A stretch of DNA of 41,661 bases from Nemertoderma westbladi (GCA_032718475.1 JAUCBJ010006555.1:1-41661); one strand, 5' to 3'. Shown: positions 9,524 through 20,794, numbered from the stretch's first letter. Numbers and translations: made by a program. Notes: generated by a model not told the origin, from the letters alone.

Positions 9524-12035
9524 GGTCAGCGAAACGACGGGATAATAACTGCATAAGTTGCCAAGTTTGTCGGCAGTATTCGTCTCCGTCCGTGATTTCC
9601 GATTGTGGGAGCATGGCTTCAGGTTTCTTCAGTAGGAAATGCGCGGGTGTTAGCGCTTCTAGGGAGTCGGGACTCGATGAGACTGGCATAAGCGGTCTCT
9701 CGTTAAGATTGGCGGCGATTTCTTCCATTAACGTCCGCAAAAGTTCGTCGGTGAGATACGAGCGGCACGGCACTATAAAGTGAAATGCGGTCTTCACGCT
9801 CCTTATTAATCTCTCCCAACTTCCTCCCCACCAAGGGGCGTCAGCGGCGTTGAAAGTCCAGCTAGATGCTGTTACCCTTAGCTGATCGTCCACCTGTCTT
9901 TGGTTCCAATCTTTAACGTAAGCTTTGATCTCCTTATTGGCGCCAATGAAGTTCGTTCCCTTATCAGATCTCATCATGTTGCTAGTTCCAAAGCGAGCGA
10001 TCTGTCGGCGTAAACTCAGTATGAAGCTGTTGGTAGATAGATCGTTCACCATATCTAGATGGATCGCTCTACAAGTCATACAGACAAATATGAAACACCA
10101 TCCCTTGACTATAGTCCTAGCACGATATACTTCAATAGGGCCAAATAAATCCACACCCGTATTAGTAAAGGGTGGTTCATAGAAGCTTATTCGTTCCCTA
10201 GGTAATTCTGCCTCTTGCTGTGTTAAAGGCCTACTGAATGCTTTCCTACAGGGTATACAGTTCCTAAGAACTTGGTTAAGAGCTCTACGGGGTTTATGGA
10301 AATAATAGCGAGTTCGAATTTCGCTAAGTACTCGTTCTCTACCAGCATGGTAAAGCCTACTGTGAACATCTACAATCATCTTGATTTGTATTTCAAGATT
10401 TCTAATGAGTATGGGAAACTTAGTGTCAAAGGATAATGGAGCATTAGTTAATCTCCCTCCAACACGTATTAACCCATCTATCATTATGCAAGAGAAACGA
10501 TCCCTTAAGCGCGTCTGTGGATTTCTCAACAACAGGAAATACTTATCGGCATCTTCATAGCATTGCAGGAGTCTCAGTATCTGCTTATTGGTTTCTTCAT
10601 GCTCTTGATAACTGATCTTTTCCGTCAGAAACTTATCCGATACTTTATATTTGGGAAGATCTTTAATAGCATGGACCTGCGCGGATGTCAGTGGAGCGGT
10701 ATCACTAGTGATCTTTATCCTGGAGTAGTGATGATGGAAGCATCGCTTCAAATACACGACGGCCTTACAAAGCCTATTCCAGGAGCTATAGTGATTTATC
10801 GCTCTCTGCAGGAGAGGTGAGAGTCCCTGCGAGACGTCTGGTGTTCCAGATTTCCAGTCTCTTTCTCTAATTTCCACAACAGATTTATTTGTGGCGGGGG
10901 AGTTTAGATCCACAGCGTCGTCCCCGGAAATGTGTAGTACAGACAGATCTATCACGGGTTTAAATAACTTTGATTTACTCGTCCGGGTTTTAGGTTTGAC
11001 TTTCTCCGCTCCCTTGGCTTGTCTAATCTCAGCCGTGGTAAGATGAGGAGGCCATTCATCTTCTTCTTTACTTAGGAAGTCGGGTCCACCTAACCAGTCT
11101 GGAGTATCTATCAGTTCTTGAGGAGTTGCTCCTCTGGAGGCGATGTCGGCTGGATTAATCGTCCCAGGGCAATATCTCCATTGATCTACATTAGTGCGAC
11201 TAAGTATAATGGCTACTCTGTTGGTAACGAAGATGCTGAACTGACAGATTTCATTGGTTATATACTCCAAAACGAGTAAAGCATCAGTCCAATAGACAGT
11301 TTTCTCCAGTGGATAGTCGATCTGTTCTGTTACATTCCGGCCGATGGCTGTAGCGTATAGAGCCGCCTTTAACTTCGCTCGAGGAACTCGTAGATTGTTG
11401 TTTATCAAGGCCTTAGAGGTAACCAAGGCAACTTTAATTCCATCCGGAGTTTCAACCCTCAGGTAGGCTACTATACCTATTCCCATATCGCTGGTGTCTC
11501 CAAATACATGGAGTTGATAGGAATACGTGGGGAGAACGTGACCAAAATATGAACGGGAAATCGTAAAGTTCTCGATGGATGGTAGAGAATCTTCCCATTT
11601 CATCCACTTCTTTAGTAGTTCTCCCTTAAGTGGATCGTCCCACGAGTGGTTTTCAAGCCACATTTGTTGCACTAAGCTCCGAGCAACCAATATAACTGGG
11701 CTAATAAACCCCAATGGATCGAAATAAGTGCTCAGGATACTTAGACAAATCCGTTTAGTTCGAACTAGATTATCTCGCTGTTTTAGCTGGAAAAACAGGA
11801 TATCTCTCTCCGTGTCCCATTTCAAACCAAGCGTCTTGGTTTCCGGAAGATCGTCCTTGATAAGGTCCAGATCTTTAACACCTCGGTCTTCTACCGGGAT
11901 CGATTCCAGAAACTCACGGGAGTTACTAGTGAATTTGGTTAGTCGAAATCCACCGCGTTTCAAGCACTCTACCGTTCCCTTGGCAACATCAATGGCCTCT
12001 TCCACCGATGGGAGGGACATTAAATTGTTGTTCAT
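9492..12035 (-). pseudogene. BEL/Pao pol: end of RT, RNase H, zinc-binding domain and integrase
   Basis: An 847-codon open frame. It starts inside the reverse transcriptase, at what should be the catalytic Y-x-D-D box, which reads Y-M-N-N (codon 1 is that Met). The BEL RNase H-like region follows (F-G-D-T-S, then P-R-A-K-L-K-A where the family has R-L-E-L, then W-T-D and N-P-A-D-I-A-S-R-G). Next come an H2C2 zinc-binding segment (H-S-R-L-Y-H ... C-I-P-C) around residues 565-615 and an integrase core. That core has G-V-D-L-F-G-P-I, R-S-D-K-G-T-N-F and G-G-S-W-E-R, so its D, D and E are present. The loss of both RT aspartates and the probable RNase H Glu means this copy could not copy itself. 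The frame ends at the foldback near 9492. Confidence 0.92.
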
Positions 12036-13530
12036 GTATATATCCGTTTGATGTTGTCGATAACTGCTTTAGAGAAGGCGTCTCGGTTGTCATCAGCAGT
12101 GGTACGCACTACTGAACAAGCGTTCGAGGGGCTCAGGATGATCCCAAAAGCCTGGATGGTCATCCAGTACTCCACCGGTTTTTGGTTGAGGTCTCCTTCA
12201 GGCCACCACAGAAATCGTAGGCTGTCTCGATCCCTATCCAGCGCCATGACTTGTAAGAACATGCCTTCTATATCCGAAGCGAAAGCGATAGAATATTGCC
12301 TTAATCTTAAGAGTATTCCCAACAAGGATTGGAGTAAGTTGGGTCCCGGCAACAACTCAGAGTTAAGGGATTGGCCCATGTAAAGGGCGGAGCCGTCAAA
12401 TACTACCCGGACTTCGTTGGGTTTACCGGGTTTGGGAACGTAATGATGTGTTAGATAATACGTTCTCTCAGTTATGGGTGTTTCTTCCAGTACTCGCTCT
12501 GCGTATCCCTTGTCGATAAATTTCTTCAGCTGCGTCTTAAACATCTCTTTAGCTGAAGCATTGGCCGTAAGACGCCGATGTAGTTGTGCGATTCTCTTCT
12601 CCGCTAAGGGTCGGTTATTTATAAAGTTGGGTTCTCGCCGTCGGAACGGAAGACCAATCTCATATCGACCTTGATCTTTAAGAAAACGGGTAGTCGTTTC
12701 CTGAATCTGCTTGGCTCTCTCCTCCTCGACGGAAAGGGCCTTGTCGTAGGAATTAGGCTCTATTGCTTCTTGAGTAAAGAATCGTACGGCGTGTTCATCA
12801 CGAATCTTATTGTTGTATCAATCTATCACCTCGTTTAATTCGTCGTTGTAGTCGAATTGTCCGCCATGATTGATGAGATGGCACAGGTTCACTTGGTTTC
12901 GCCAAGTTTCATTTTCAGTGAGGAGGTCGATTGTATTTTCCTCGTCGAATAATTGGTTAATATCGTCATTATCTGAGGAGTATGGTGTTCCCTCAGTTGT
13001 GGTCTCTCCCTCACTGATTTCTTCTTCTCATTCACTCACCTGATGTACCTTGTCGTTAGGTAGTCTTTCCATGAGTGTTCTACGGGAAGGTCCAGTGAAG
13101 TACCAACCTACTCTCATTCTTCCCGCATATGTTTGTAATGGTTGCGGTCGAGCAGGCTGTTTTTCTAATGTCTCAAGCGCCTCATGCGCAGTTTGGCCGA
13201 TCAATATCTGCACCCCTGGGTAGTCGGTGTTGAATCTAGGGATATCATGCTGCTGGGTAAAATGGTCTTCATCCCAGTTGTAAGGTTCTACTTGGCTGGT
13301 AGCAAAGTTCTTTATCGCCACCATTTTTACTGACCTTATGCTATGTTCTCCTAGTTCATCCTGGGGAGTGGACAACGCGCCTACATAGTAGTCTGTGGCT
13401 ACTGTGGATTTCCAAACCTACATAATTCCTGAAAAGTTCAATGTAGTTCGGAACTTGGGTTGTCCAGCAAAGATGTCTTCGGCTAGTTCTTTGTCGATGA
13501 ATGTTCCTGTGCTGCCGGAGTCAGGAGGGC
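12032..13530 (-). pseudogene. BEL/Pao pol: aspartic protease and N-terminal reverse transcriptase, with stops
   Basis: One continuous frame on the minus strand runs from the protease active-site triad D-S-G (about 13528) to 12032. It is interrupted by stop codons at 13418-13420, 13028-13030 and 12818-12820. The protease end has the L-I-G-Q flap-type motif before 13028. After the linker comes the RT: G-K-P-N-E-V-R-V-V-F-D-G-S-A, the first catalytic Asp in A-S-D-I-E-G-M-F, L-R-F-L-W-W, and G-I-I-L-S-P-S-N-A. All are close to BEL/Pao consensus. The frame shifts by one base at the (TA)n run near 12035-12040, just before the catalytic box. Several apparent shorter ORFs here are parts of this one frame. 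Confidence 0.88.
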
Positions 13531-14361
13531 GTTCACTATAAAACTCTTATCTAGCCCGTGGACTCTCAGCTGCACTACTGGGAATTCCCGAATTCCGACG
13601 TTGGAAGTTGGCGCTTTCCAAGATGGTTGTCGGTCCGGAATAGTCGGTTGCGCTTCGTTATCGGTTTCAGTCTCATACGTAAGCGCTCTATACACTGCTG
13701 TGTTGATCATATAACAGGATTCATTTTTGTCGAAGAATTCATCCGTGTAGAATCCTTCCAACTCCGAACTGTGGTCGGTGTCGTTCACATCACTGAATTG
13801 GACATGTAGTTCGGGCTCACTTACCTGACTCGTACGGGTTCTGTCAAATTCTGTGTGCAGCAAGATGTTATGTTTTGCGCCGCACTTAGCACACCTCGCA
13901 TCTGAGTAACAGGTCCGCCGTTGGTGTCCTCGTCTGAGGCAATTATAACACAACCGCTTATCCCACATGACATCACGTCTATCCTTAAGGGATTTCTTCA
14001 AGAATTCATCACATCCACTTAAGCGATGGGGCCCGTCGCACAATGCACATTTTGGTTTGATGTTACTTACTTTAACCTGTGTTGTGTTGTGCACACTTGT
14101 TCTTTCCTCTGGCTTTCTTCCATGAATTATCTTAGGAGACGTAGGAGGAGTTGTTGTTACCTGTTCTCTCCTGTCACTGGTTCGAGGCTTAAATTTACTT
14201 ACGTCTTTACGGGTTTTGTTGACATAATAAGATCTTTCGGTGTCTTTCCCGCTGTTCTCCTCGTGGGAGGTCTGGCTTTCGCCGTCGTCTGTATAACACA
14301 CTGGTGTTACCTTTCTCCTAGAAACGGGTTTTTCACTCACCTTATTTTCCGGTGTCTTCTC
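13483..14361 (-). pseudogene. BEL/Pao gag end with zinc knuckles, and start of protease
   Basis: This continues in the same frame as the 1007-codon gag ORF after an in-frame TGA (14362-14364). It contains closely spaced Cys/His clusters: C-A-L-C-D-G-P-H-R, C-Y-N-C-L-R-R-G-H-Q-R-R-T-C, then C-A-K-C-G-A-K-H. These are retroelement zinc knuckles that bind RNA. Further on is the beginning of the protease fold (V-V-Q-L-R-V-H-G). Just before the catalytic D-S-G, one base appears to be missing, so the D-S-G lies in the neighbouring frame and this frame ends at 13483. Confidence 0.85.
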
Positions 14362-17300
14362 TCAGGACTGCTTTAGGAGCTGTAATCTTACCTCTCCATT
14401 TAAGAATGACATGAGATCAGCCATGGTAGGGTCTCTTTGTTGCTGGTCCATCATATAGAGAACTCTTTTATCCCAACGAGTACCTACTCCACCCTTTGGC
14501 AAAGTAGATGCTACGGCTCCAATAACCATGGAACTCTGATATTCATGAGACTTACCTAACCAATCTAATTGTCTACAGATCTCCTGAATCTCATCGGAAA
14601 ACTCTATAATCCCGCTGCTAATGAACTTTCGGGGCGCTACCAATTTTGCATACAAATACCTAGCTATGTTATTCCTATTACCATACCTGATGTTTAGTGT
14701 ATCCCAAACTTGTCTTAATCCATCTGGATGTCCAATAAACTTTAACGCCATTAACTTGGGAGATCCTTCCAAGCACTCGATGAGGAATCTAAGTTTCTCT
14801 CTGTTAGATAGCACAGAGTTCTGTATGTTATCTTTATAATATTCATTAAAAGGTAACCATTTCATCTCATCTCCATTGAACTTGACAATCTCTCCCACTT
14901 TTACCGGTTGACGGGCTTCGGTTCTAGCCATTTGATGCGTAAAGCTTTCTTGGGCCATCGTATTATTTAATATCGAGTTATCGGTATATAAATTTCTCGG
15001 ATTAGGATCAGGTCTATATGGAATATCATTATCAACAGGTTTATAATTACCCTTAATAGGGTTCACTATAGGAGTTTCTACTTCACTAGCAGTATAGATG
15101 CGTGTAGGCTCCACACCTTGCGCATGAAATACTTCAGACCTAACAGGTTGACACATTGTTACAGGGGGTGGTGGTATACCCAATTGTATATTTACTAATT
15201 TGTCGCGTTCTAACGCGATACTCTGCTGCACTTCTTGCAACTCTAACCTACCCTCTCTTACTGTTCCCTTTAACTGCTGAACAGTCCCTTCCAACTCCCG
15301 GACCTGCTGGGAGGAACATATCCGATGTTCCTTCAGCTGCCCGAGCAGGAGACCCATCTCCTGCCGTCCCTCATCCACCCACTCTACCGCCGAAGCGGGA
15401 GCCGCCAACATAGTAGCGGGTAGACAAGGGACGACGGACGACAAATCGTTGATGTCTTGCTTGGCGTCCAGGACCGGGATTGATTCAGGGGCTATTCTAC
15501 TGGGCACAGGTAGTTTAGTACTGTGCAAAGGGAATTTGGAGTTAAGTTCTGGAAGTACAGGGGTCTCTATCACAGAGGGAGTGGCTTCGATAATAGGCCT
15601 AATTATTTCAGGCTCATCTACTATAGTAGGGAGTCTTTCTACTCTAATAATTTGGTCTGTAGGCTCAGGATTACTTAAATCTACACTAGCTAGTTGCCTT
15701 CTCACGGCTGGAGGCAAATCAGGCAATTTCTGCCGGTGCAGCGCCCTTCTACGTCCGCTGGAACGAGATTTATTTCCTCTACCTTCAGGATCTGTTGTAT
15801 CGCCTTCATCAGAGGATGTAAATCCCTGTCTCTTGGGAGTAGATCGACTTAGCAGCTGCATCTGAGTAGCTGTTCTCTGTTTATTTAAGTAATCTTGCTT
15901 CACTTGAAGCTTTTCCAACTCTAGTTGGGCTGTCTCTTCAGATGCCTTCCGTTCTGCTTCTACCACTGCCTCTGCCACTTTTCTTTCAGCTTCTGCAGCT
16001 GCCGCTTTTCTTTCTGCCTCTGCCGCTGCCGCTGCCGCTTTTCTTTCAACTTCTGCCGCTGCCGCTGCCGCTGCCGCTTTTCTTTCAACTTCTGCCGCTG
16101 CCACTGCCGCTTTTCTTTCAACTTCTGCCGCTGCCGCTTTTCTTTCAGCCTCTGCCGCTGCCGCTGCCGCTTTTCTTTCAACTTCTGCCGCTGCCGCTGT
16201 TGCTGCCTTTCTATCTTCTATTTGTTTTTTCTTTAGTTGTTCTTCCTGTTCCATAGCGATGAGGATGCTTTCATCAAATTTAGCCTGCTCCGCGGCTAAT
16301 ATTTCCGCATCTAACGAGTCCAACACAAATTTGGCTCCCTCACTATTAGGATGAAGTCCAGCTAGCCATCTCCTTAGCTCTTTGTCCCCTATAAATCGTT
16401 GATAGTCCGACAGATAGATGTCAATAGCGTCTTTCTTCTGAGGTTTTTCGGATGTAACTTCGCTTTCCACCTGAGAAAAGGTAGCATCTGTTGAGTCTCC
16501 GTGGGTCATGCGCTCGGTTAGCTGAGTTTTCCATTGTGTCGTTCCTTGGACTTTAAGACTCATCCGTTGGAACCAAGTCTTTACAGCCACTTGCAACGAC
16601 GTGTCTTGGCTCCTCTTCGAGGCTTCCTCAAAGGCCAAAAGGATTTGTCTGATTCTTAAAATTCGTTCTCGAACTTGATAAAGCAGCTCTCCCTGCTCTT
16701 GAGGTCCTTGACGTTGTTGAAACAGGTGTTCCTCTAAGCGCTCCAAAGAGCTGAAGAATCCCTGTACATATCCTGCTGCCGACCTCTTCCACACAGCTGG
16801 ATCTCGAGTATCCTTTACTACTCCCATCCTGTATAAGTCCTCCCAGGCAGCTTCCGATAAGTTAAACGGGAGTCCGGGTCCGGGGAAGTTCCATTGCGTC
16901 TCGACAATAGACTTGAGTTCCTCCATTGTGTATCCCGCATAACTGTCCTTGGTCGATCGCTTACTTCTCGCCCAATCGATTTGATGTTCTTCCACAGCGA
17001 TCAATACTCTAGTGAGTACGGCTCCAGGAAGAATTAGAAGTGGATCTGAGTAAACCGCTTCTGCCATCTTTGCTCCGATCTCGGGTGTCAACTCTACAGT
17101 GTCTGAACTGCTAGAGTTATCGGGCCGTTGAGAAATAAGTTCTCGGTTCTGGTGCTGCTGCTGTTTAACAGCTGCCTCTTGGTCCCGCTTGACTTGAGCC
17201 CTAGTGCCTATGATAGACCGATGGTGCTTGACTAGCCTAGGGTCTGATACTACTACTGGAGGGATGACCTTTCTTACAGTAGGAGGGGACTTGGACTTCG

Positions 17301-17385
17301 ATCTCAGATGTTCTATACTTGTATCAGACTCACAGACTGTTCTTTCTAGGAGACTATCTGACAGTGTTTGCTTTGTGTCAGCCAT
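14362..17385 (-). CDS. gag: BEL/Pao Gag with long N-terminal extension and alanine-rich helix
   Basis: The ORF of 1007 codons starts at ATG 17385. The last 180 residues or so (about 825-1005) match the Gag region upstream of the zinc knuckles in BEL/Pao elements (DUF1759-like: V-K-F-N-G-D, then L-I-E-C-L-E-G-S, then L-N-I-R-Y-G). The first 800 or so residues are an unusual extension. It holds a Trp/Leu-rich helical part (around 110-330) and then a run of E-R-K-A-A-A-A-type repeats (around 390-480), which should form a long single or coiled helix. A Ser/Arg-rich linker and a second short coiled coil (around 665-715) follow. Gag would form the particle that packages the element RNA. An in-frame TGA ends it 8 codons before the zinc-knuckle ORF resumes. 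This could be a mutation or a readthrough point, and mutation seems likelier given the other damage. Confidence 0.85.
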   Translation of the reverse strand: MADTKQTLSDSLLERTVCESDTSIEHLRSKSKSPPTVRKVIPPVVVSDPRLVKHHRSIIGTRAQVKRDQEAAVKQQQHQNRELISQRPDNSSSSDTVELTPEIGAKMAEAVYSDPLLILPGAVLTRVLIAVEEHQIDWARSKRSTKDSYAGYTMEELKSIVETQWNFPGPGLPFNLSEAAWEDLYRMGVVKDTRDPAVWKRSAAGYVQGFFSSLERLEEHLFQQRQGPQEQGELLYQVRERILRIRQILLAFEEASKRSQDTSLQVAVKTWFQRMSLKVQGTTQWKTQLTERMTHGDSTDATFSQVESEVTSEKPQKKDAIDIYLSDYQRFIGDKELRRWLAGLHPNSEGAKFVLDSLDAEILAAEQAKFDESILIAMEQEEQLKKKQIEDRKAATAAAAEVERKAAAAAAEAERKAAAAEVERKAAVAAAEVERKAAAAAAAAEVERKAAAAAAEAERKAAAAEAERKVAEAVVEAERKASEETAQLELEKLQVKQDYLNKQRTATQMQLLSRSTPKRQGFTSSDEGDTTDPEGRGNKSRSSGRRRALHRQKLPDLPPAVRRQLASVDLSNPEPTDQIIRVERLPTIVDEPEIIRPIIEATPSVIETPVLPELNSKFPLHSTKLPVPSRIAPESIPVLDAKQDINDLSSVVPCLPATMLAAPASAVEWVDEGRQEMGLLLGQLKEHRICSSQQVRELEGTVQQLKGTVREGRLELQEVQQSIALERDKLVNIQLGIPPPPVTMCQPVRSEVFHAQGVEPTRIYTASEVETPIVNPIKGNYKPVDNDIPYRPDPNPRNLYTDNSILNNTMAQESFTHQMARTEARQPVKVGEIVKFNGDEMKWLPFNEYYKDNIQNSVLSNREKLRFLIECLEGSPKLMALKFIGHPDGLRQVWDTLNIRYGNRNNIARYLYAKLVAPRKFISSGIIEFSDEIQEICRQLDWLGKSHEYQSSMVIGAVASTLPKGGVGTRWDKRVLYMMDQQQRDPTMADLMSFLNGEVRLQLLKQS
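15950..16215 (-). repeat. In-frame minisatellite coding the Ala/Glu-Arg-Lys repeats of Gag
   Basis: Units of roughly 18-30 bp (tctgccgctgcc and cttttctttca on the plus strand) vary in length but always by multiples of 3. They encode E-A/V-E-R-K followed by 3 to 8 Ala. Length changes that keep the frame point to selection while the element was active. The ORFs on the plus strand here (Cys/Arg- or Leu/Pro-rich) are shadows. Confidence 0.9.
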
Positions 17386-19264
17386 GTTTGATTGTACAGT
17401 TGAATGCCTACTACTATAACGACAGTTAAAGCAAGTCTAGTAATTCAGTATCCACTGTAAGCCTAGTAATTAATTACCGATACTGTTACTCAGTGTAACA
17501 TGATATATATAATATATTAAAATACCGGTATACACTTATAGTATATATATAAGTATTATTACAGACTAGGATTAATCACAGAATACCGGTATATAATTTC
17601 AGCCTAAATTTATATAAATATATATAATAAGCCTACTGTGAATACCGGTATACACCTATAGTAGATATAAGTATTATTATAGTCTAGGATTAGTTACAAA
17701 ATACCGGTATATAATTTCAGCCTAAATTTATAGAAATAAATATAATAAGCCTATTGTAAATACCGGTAATGTCAATTATTTTATAATAACTGAATTTCTG
17801 AATTTTAGGGTCACTTTGCTTTACTTTATTACTGTTATTAAGCAGTAGTCCAACTGATATTAAGACCTAATTGATGTATAACAGGCCTACTATTTTATAA
17901 ATCGGTCAGAGTTGATTTATAATATATTATGTACCCGTACAAGGGTTTTTGTCAATATTTGAAATAAATGTTATTATTTCTGGATAAGGAGTCACTACAC
18001 AGAAGCTGCACGCTCTCAGTGGAGTGCTACCTGTTAGACACTAAAACAAATAATTCTACTTTACTAAGTTACTTATTACTACAAATTACTTACATACAGT
18101 TTGAGATTACAATCTCTAAATAAACACCAAAAGTTACACGTACAAATTTTAGGGTAATTTTACAAGAAATCTACAAACCAGCCTAACAAGGAGTTAGAAT
18201 TTCTGGTTACTACAAACGGACAGGAATCTACGGTATTTGAAAACAATAAAGCAGTAGTAAGTAAATTGCGTTGTCTGGATAAGAAAATACCACCGTCTGA
18301 CGACTTATAGTCTTAAACTATAAGTACTACGTTATGGACCCGGAGTGTCCTTACCTAGAAGTTAATTACCGCAGCCAACCAGAGCTAACGTGCCTATTAA
18401 CCACTTTACAACACAAATATACTGCCTACACACTAATTACTTTCGGAAAGCACTGTACACTAAACCCTAAATTAGGTACAAGTACTTATACAACAAATAA
18501 CCAGCAGTTAAATATACTTGCACATCCAAAAGAACCACGGTATCTGCTGGAGTGACCAGAGCACAAAATCACTAGTCTTTACCTACGCCAAGCAGCCCTG
18601 ATGTAGTACCGGGGTTAATTTAACTATAACGGTATGTATAACAAGCACAATTACTGTAGGAATAAACTTGGGGTATGTAGGTTGCGAATACTCGCATATA
18701 CTCTGAATAATAAATATTACGGTACCCGTGCAGACTATACAAACAAAATACAGACCAAATGCTGGCAGACTACTGGCAAGCCTAAATAAACTACAGTATA
18801 TGCAGACTCCGAAATGGTTAGTTAGTATGCGTTCTAACCGAGTAGTACGACTTATTCTTTCGGGGGGGATTTACCTTACAGCACTGGATGCCCCCACCTT
18901 CCTAACTAGTACTTTATCGGACATACACTCTACACACACTGCAATCTCTTCAGACCTAACAACAGCCAGACAACCTACAAATTATCTGTACAATTTGAGC
19001 GGGCTTACACGCCTTCTACTCAATATTACACTTACAGATAAATAAAACTGACAGAAATAAGTAAAATCCCAATAAAAAACCAGGGCGGCCATCCCTGATT
19101 AAATATCAAGACCTACTGGTATATAATTATCAAACTCGAATAATACTGCTGTACCTGTAAGTACCGGTTCGGGTAGTTGGGCAGTTAGGCCTACAGCTTA
19201 CCGTTCGACCGGTTCCTTCGACTTTATTGCCTACGGTGCAATAAAGAAACTAAAAATCTATTAT
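17386..19264 (-). other. 5' leader of the BEL element
   Basis: This stretch lies between the 5' LTR and the gag start. It contains a tandem duplication at 17519-17768 and stop-rich sequence otherwise. The 73- and 105-codon plus-strand ORFs (18334 and 18728) resemble nothing and lie antisense to the element. No clear tRNA primer-binding site starting TGG is visible next to the LTR edge at 19264, where the minus strand reads ATAATAGATTTTTAG. The primer is therefore unknown. Confidence 0.6.
17519..17768. repeat. Tandem duplication of about 120 bp in the BEL leader
   Basis: Two units begin aataccggtatacac at 17521 and 17641, and the next unit begins near 17759. Each unit also carries internal copies of ataccggtatata. 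Identity between units is high, with a few substitutions. Confidence 0.85.
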
Positions 19265-20428
19265 TGTTCGCGCTTTCAGACCTTTAGCAGTTTAACCTGC
19301 CAATTTTAGGTGTCCTCTTGTTTATAAATCGACTTTAGCCTATAACAAGTATTTAGTGCACATGAAGTTACATTAGCCGAAGCCAGTCTATGCGCGATCA
19401 TTCACCCACTGTTAAGGGAGACTGGATTCGGGTGCTTTGAAAGTTATTGCGGTGCAGACCTACTGTTTTATTCGATTGATCGTTACTATATAATCTCTGA
19501 CAAATATATTTACTTTCGGGGAAATATTAACAGTTCCTTTAGGACGTGGCGCTTTAAGTATAAAAACAGAGTTATGACTTATACTAATCACAACTAGATG
19601 GCTACTGAGTTTCGTAAAAAGTGCATTCTTTAGGAGATGCTTTATTAACCTTCACACTACTCCACACGACTTCACACTACTTCACACTACTGCGCACTGA
19701 TCTGCCGACCGTCACTGAATTTGATCATATATAAGGAGGATAGCAACTGACACATGTAGGGATTATGAAATAGCATTTAATTCACACAAAAACCACTATA
19801 ATGTAAGTCGCAGTTGCTACAGGTAACCGGTCCCTCTTACCTTCAGTAATCAAGAAGATTGAGGGTTTTATGATTATTTATCGGTATTCTCCAAATATAA
19901 CAGCATCCATCAATATACAACAATTAATAACAGACAGTAAACAGAAGTAAAATAGTGCGGTGAATAGGATTTTCCCATAGTCAGCAATGTTTCAGGTGGT
20001 ATGGTCATATAATAGATTTACGTTCTTGTAATCAAAGCCATCTAATGTTTGGCCAAAGTCTGAAACTTCTACAGAAGTACAGAAGAATTCTAAGCCGGTG
20101 TTCTGAGGCTCAGAAAAGGTAAACAAAGACCGTAATGCATTGCGCGGTTTTCCGTAGGCCCTTGTCCAACATAAAATGAAAATCGCTCTGATTGGCTGAG
20201 CAGAACAAAGAAAGGTTCCACGTTTACAGTAAATCAGCTGACAGATTTCGTCATCTGAGCTCCAGTCTTTTAGAGTATTAGGCGCATTGCGGCAAAAAAT
20301 GACTTGTTATGTCCGATAAAGCACCTACACGGTACATTGCGGAGAAAAATGATTTGTTATGTCCGCTAAAGCACCTACACGGTATATTGCGGAGAAAATG
20401 ACTTGTTATGTCCGCAAAAGCTTTTACA
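19265..20428 (-). repeat. 5' LTR of the BEL element (1164 bp)
   Basis: Intact LTR with TGTTCGCGC at its left edge and CTTTTACA at its right edge (plus strand). It is followed by the target duplication AAGCC. A TATA-like atatataagg at about 19727 (plus strand) is present but is on the wrong strand for the element's own promoter. The sense promoter was not located. Confidence 0.93.
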
Positions 20429-20640
20429 AAGCCCGCCTCTATAACCTGCTCCTTTCCATCAATTGGTAAAGCGATTATTTATTGTTTGGGTTATAAAAGC
20501 CTGTCTATGTTACCTGCTCCTTTTTCCTTATTTTCCTTACGTAACAGTTTATTGTTTTGGTTAGAAAAGCCCCATCTGTAACCTGCTCGTTTCCCCCAAT
20601 TGGTAAAGGAATCGTTTATTCTTATTGGCCTATATACAGT
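20429..20640 (+). repeat. Continuation of the 68-bp satellite after the BEL insertion
   Basis: The array resumes at gcccgcctctataacctg with about three units, then ends near 20625. The first partial unit completes the one broken at 5229, which proves that the insertion went into a pre-existing array. Confidence 0.9.
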
Positions 20641-20794
20641 ACAACTGTTTTTTTTAGATTCTTGTAGAATATATGAATATAACAGTATCTGTAGGCGATT
20701 CGGGTAGTTACAGTATTGTACAAAAAAGTTACTAGGGGCCTATACTAATAATTTATAATTGATTATGGAAACTGAAGCAGAGTGGCTGGACCTA

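Larger units (their letters stand above)
5230..20428 (-). mobile_element. BEL/Pao LTR retrotransposon, minus strand, decayed
   Basis: Long direct repeats with TG...CA ends lie at 5230-7813 (with a nested insertion) and 19265-20428. The 5-bp duplication AAGCC occurs at 5225-5229 and 20429-20433. The insertion split a 68-bp satellite unit. Reading right to left, the order is 5' LTR, a 1.9-kb leader, gag, zinc knuckles, aspartic protease, reverse transcriptase, RNase H, H2C2 plus integrase, a pol tail, an extra ORF, then the 3' LTR. Protease before RT, and integrase last with a BEL-type C-terminal domain, identifies BEL/Pao. Without the nested insert it is about 13.8 kb, large for BEL/Pao. By eye the LTRs differ by roughly 25-30 bases over about 1,045 aligned. 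Multiple stops and frameshifts make it defective. Confidence 0.93.

Noticed and set aside
15925-16256. Plus-strand Cys/Arg-rich and Leu/Pro-rich ORFs
   Set aside because: These are antisense shadows of the Gag alanine/E-R-K repeat.
18334-19045. Plus-strand ORFs of 73 and 105 codons in the BEL leader
   Set aside because: They are antisense to the element, in no known family, and the sequence around them is stop-rich.
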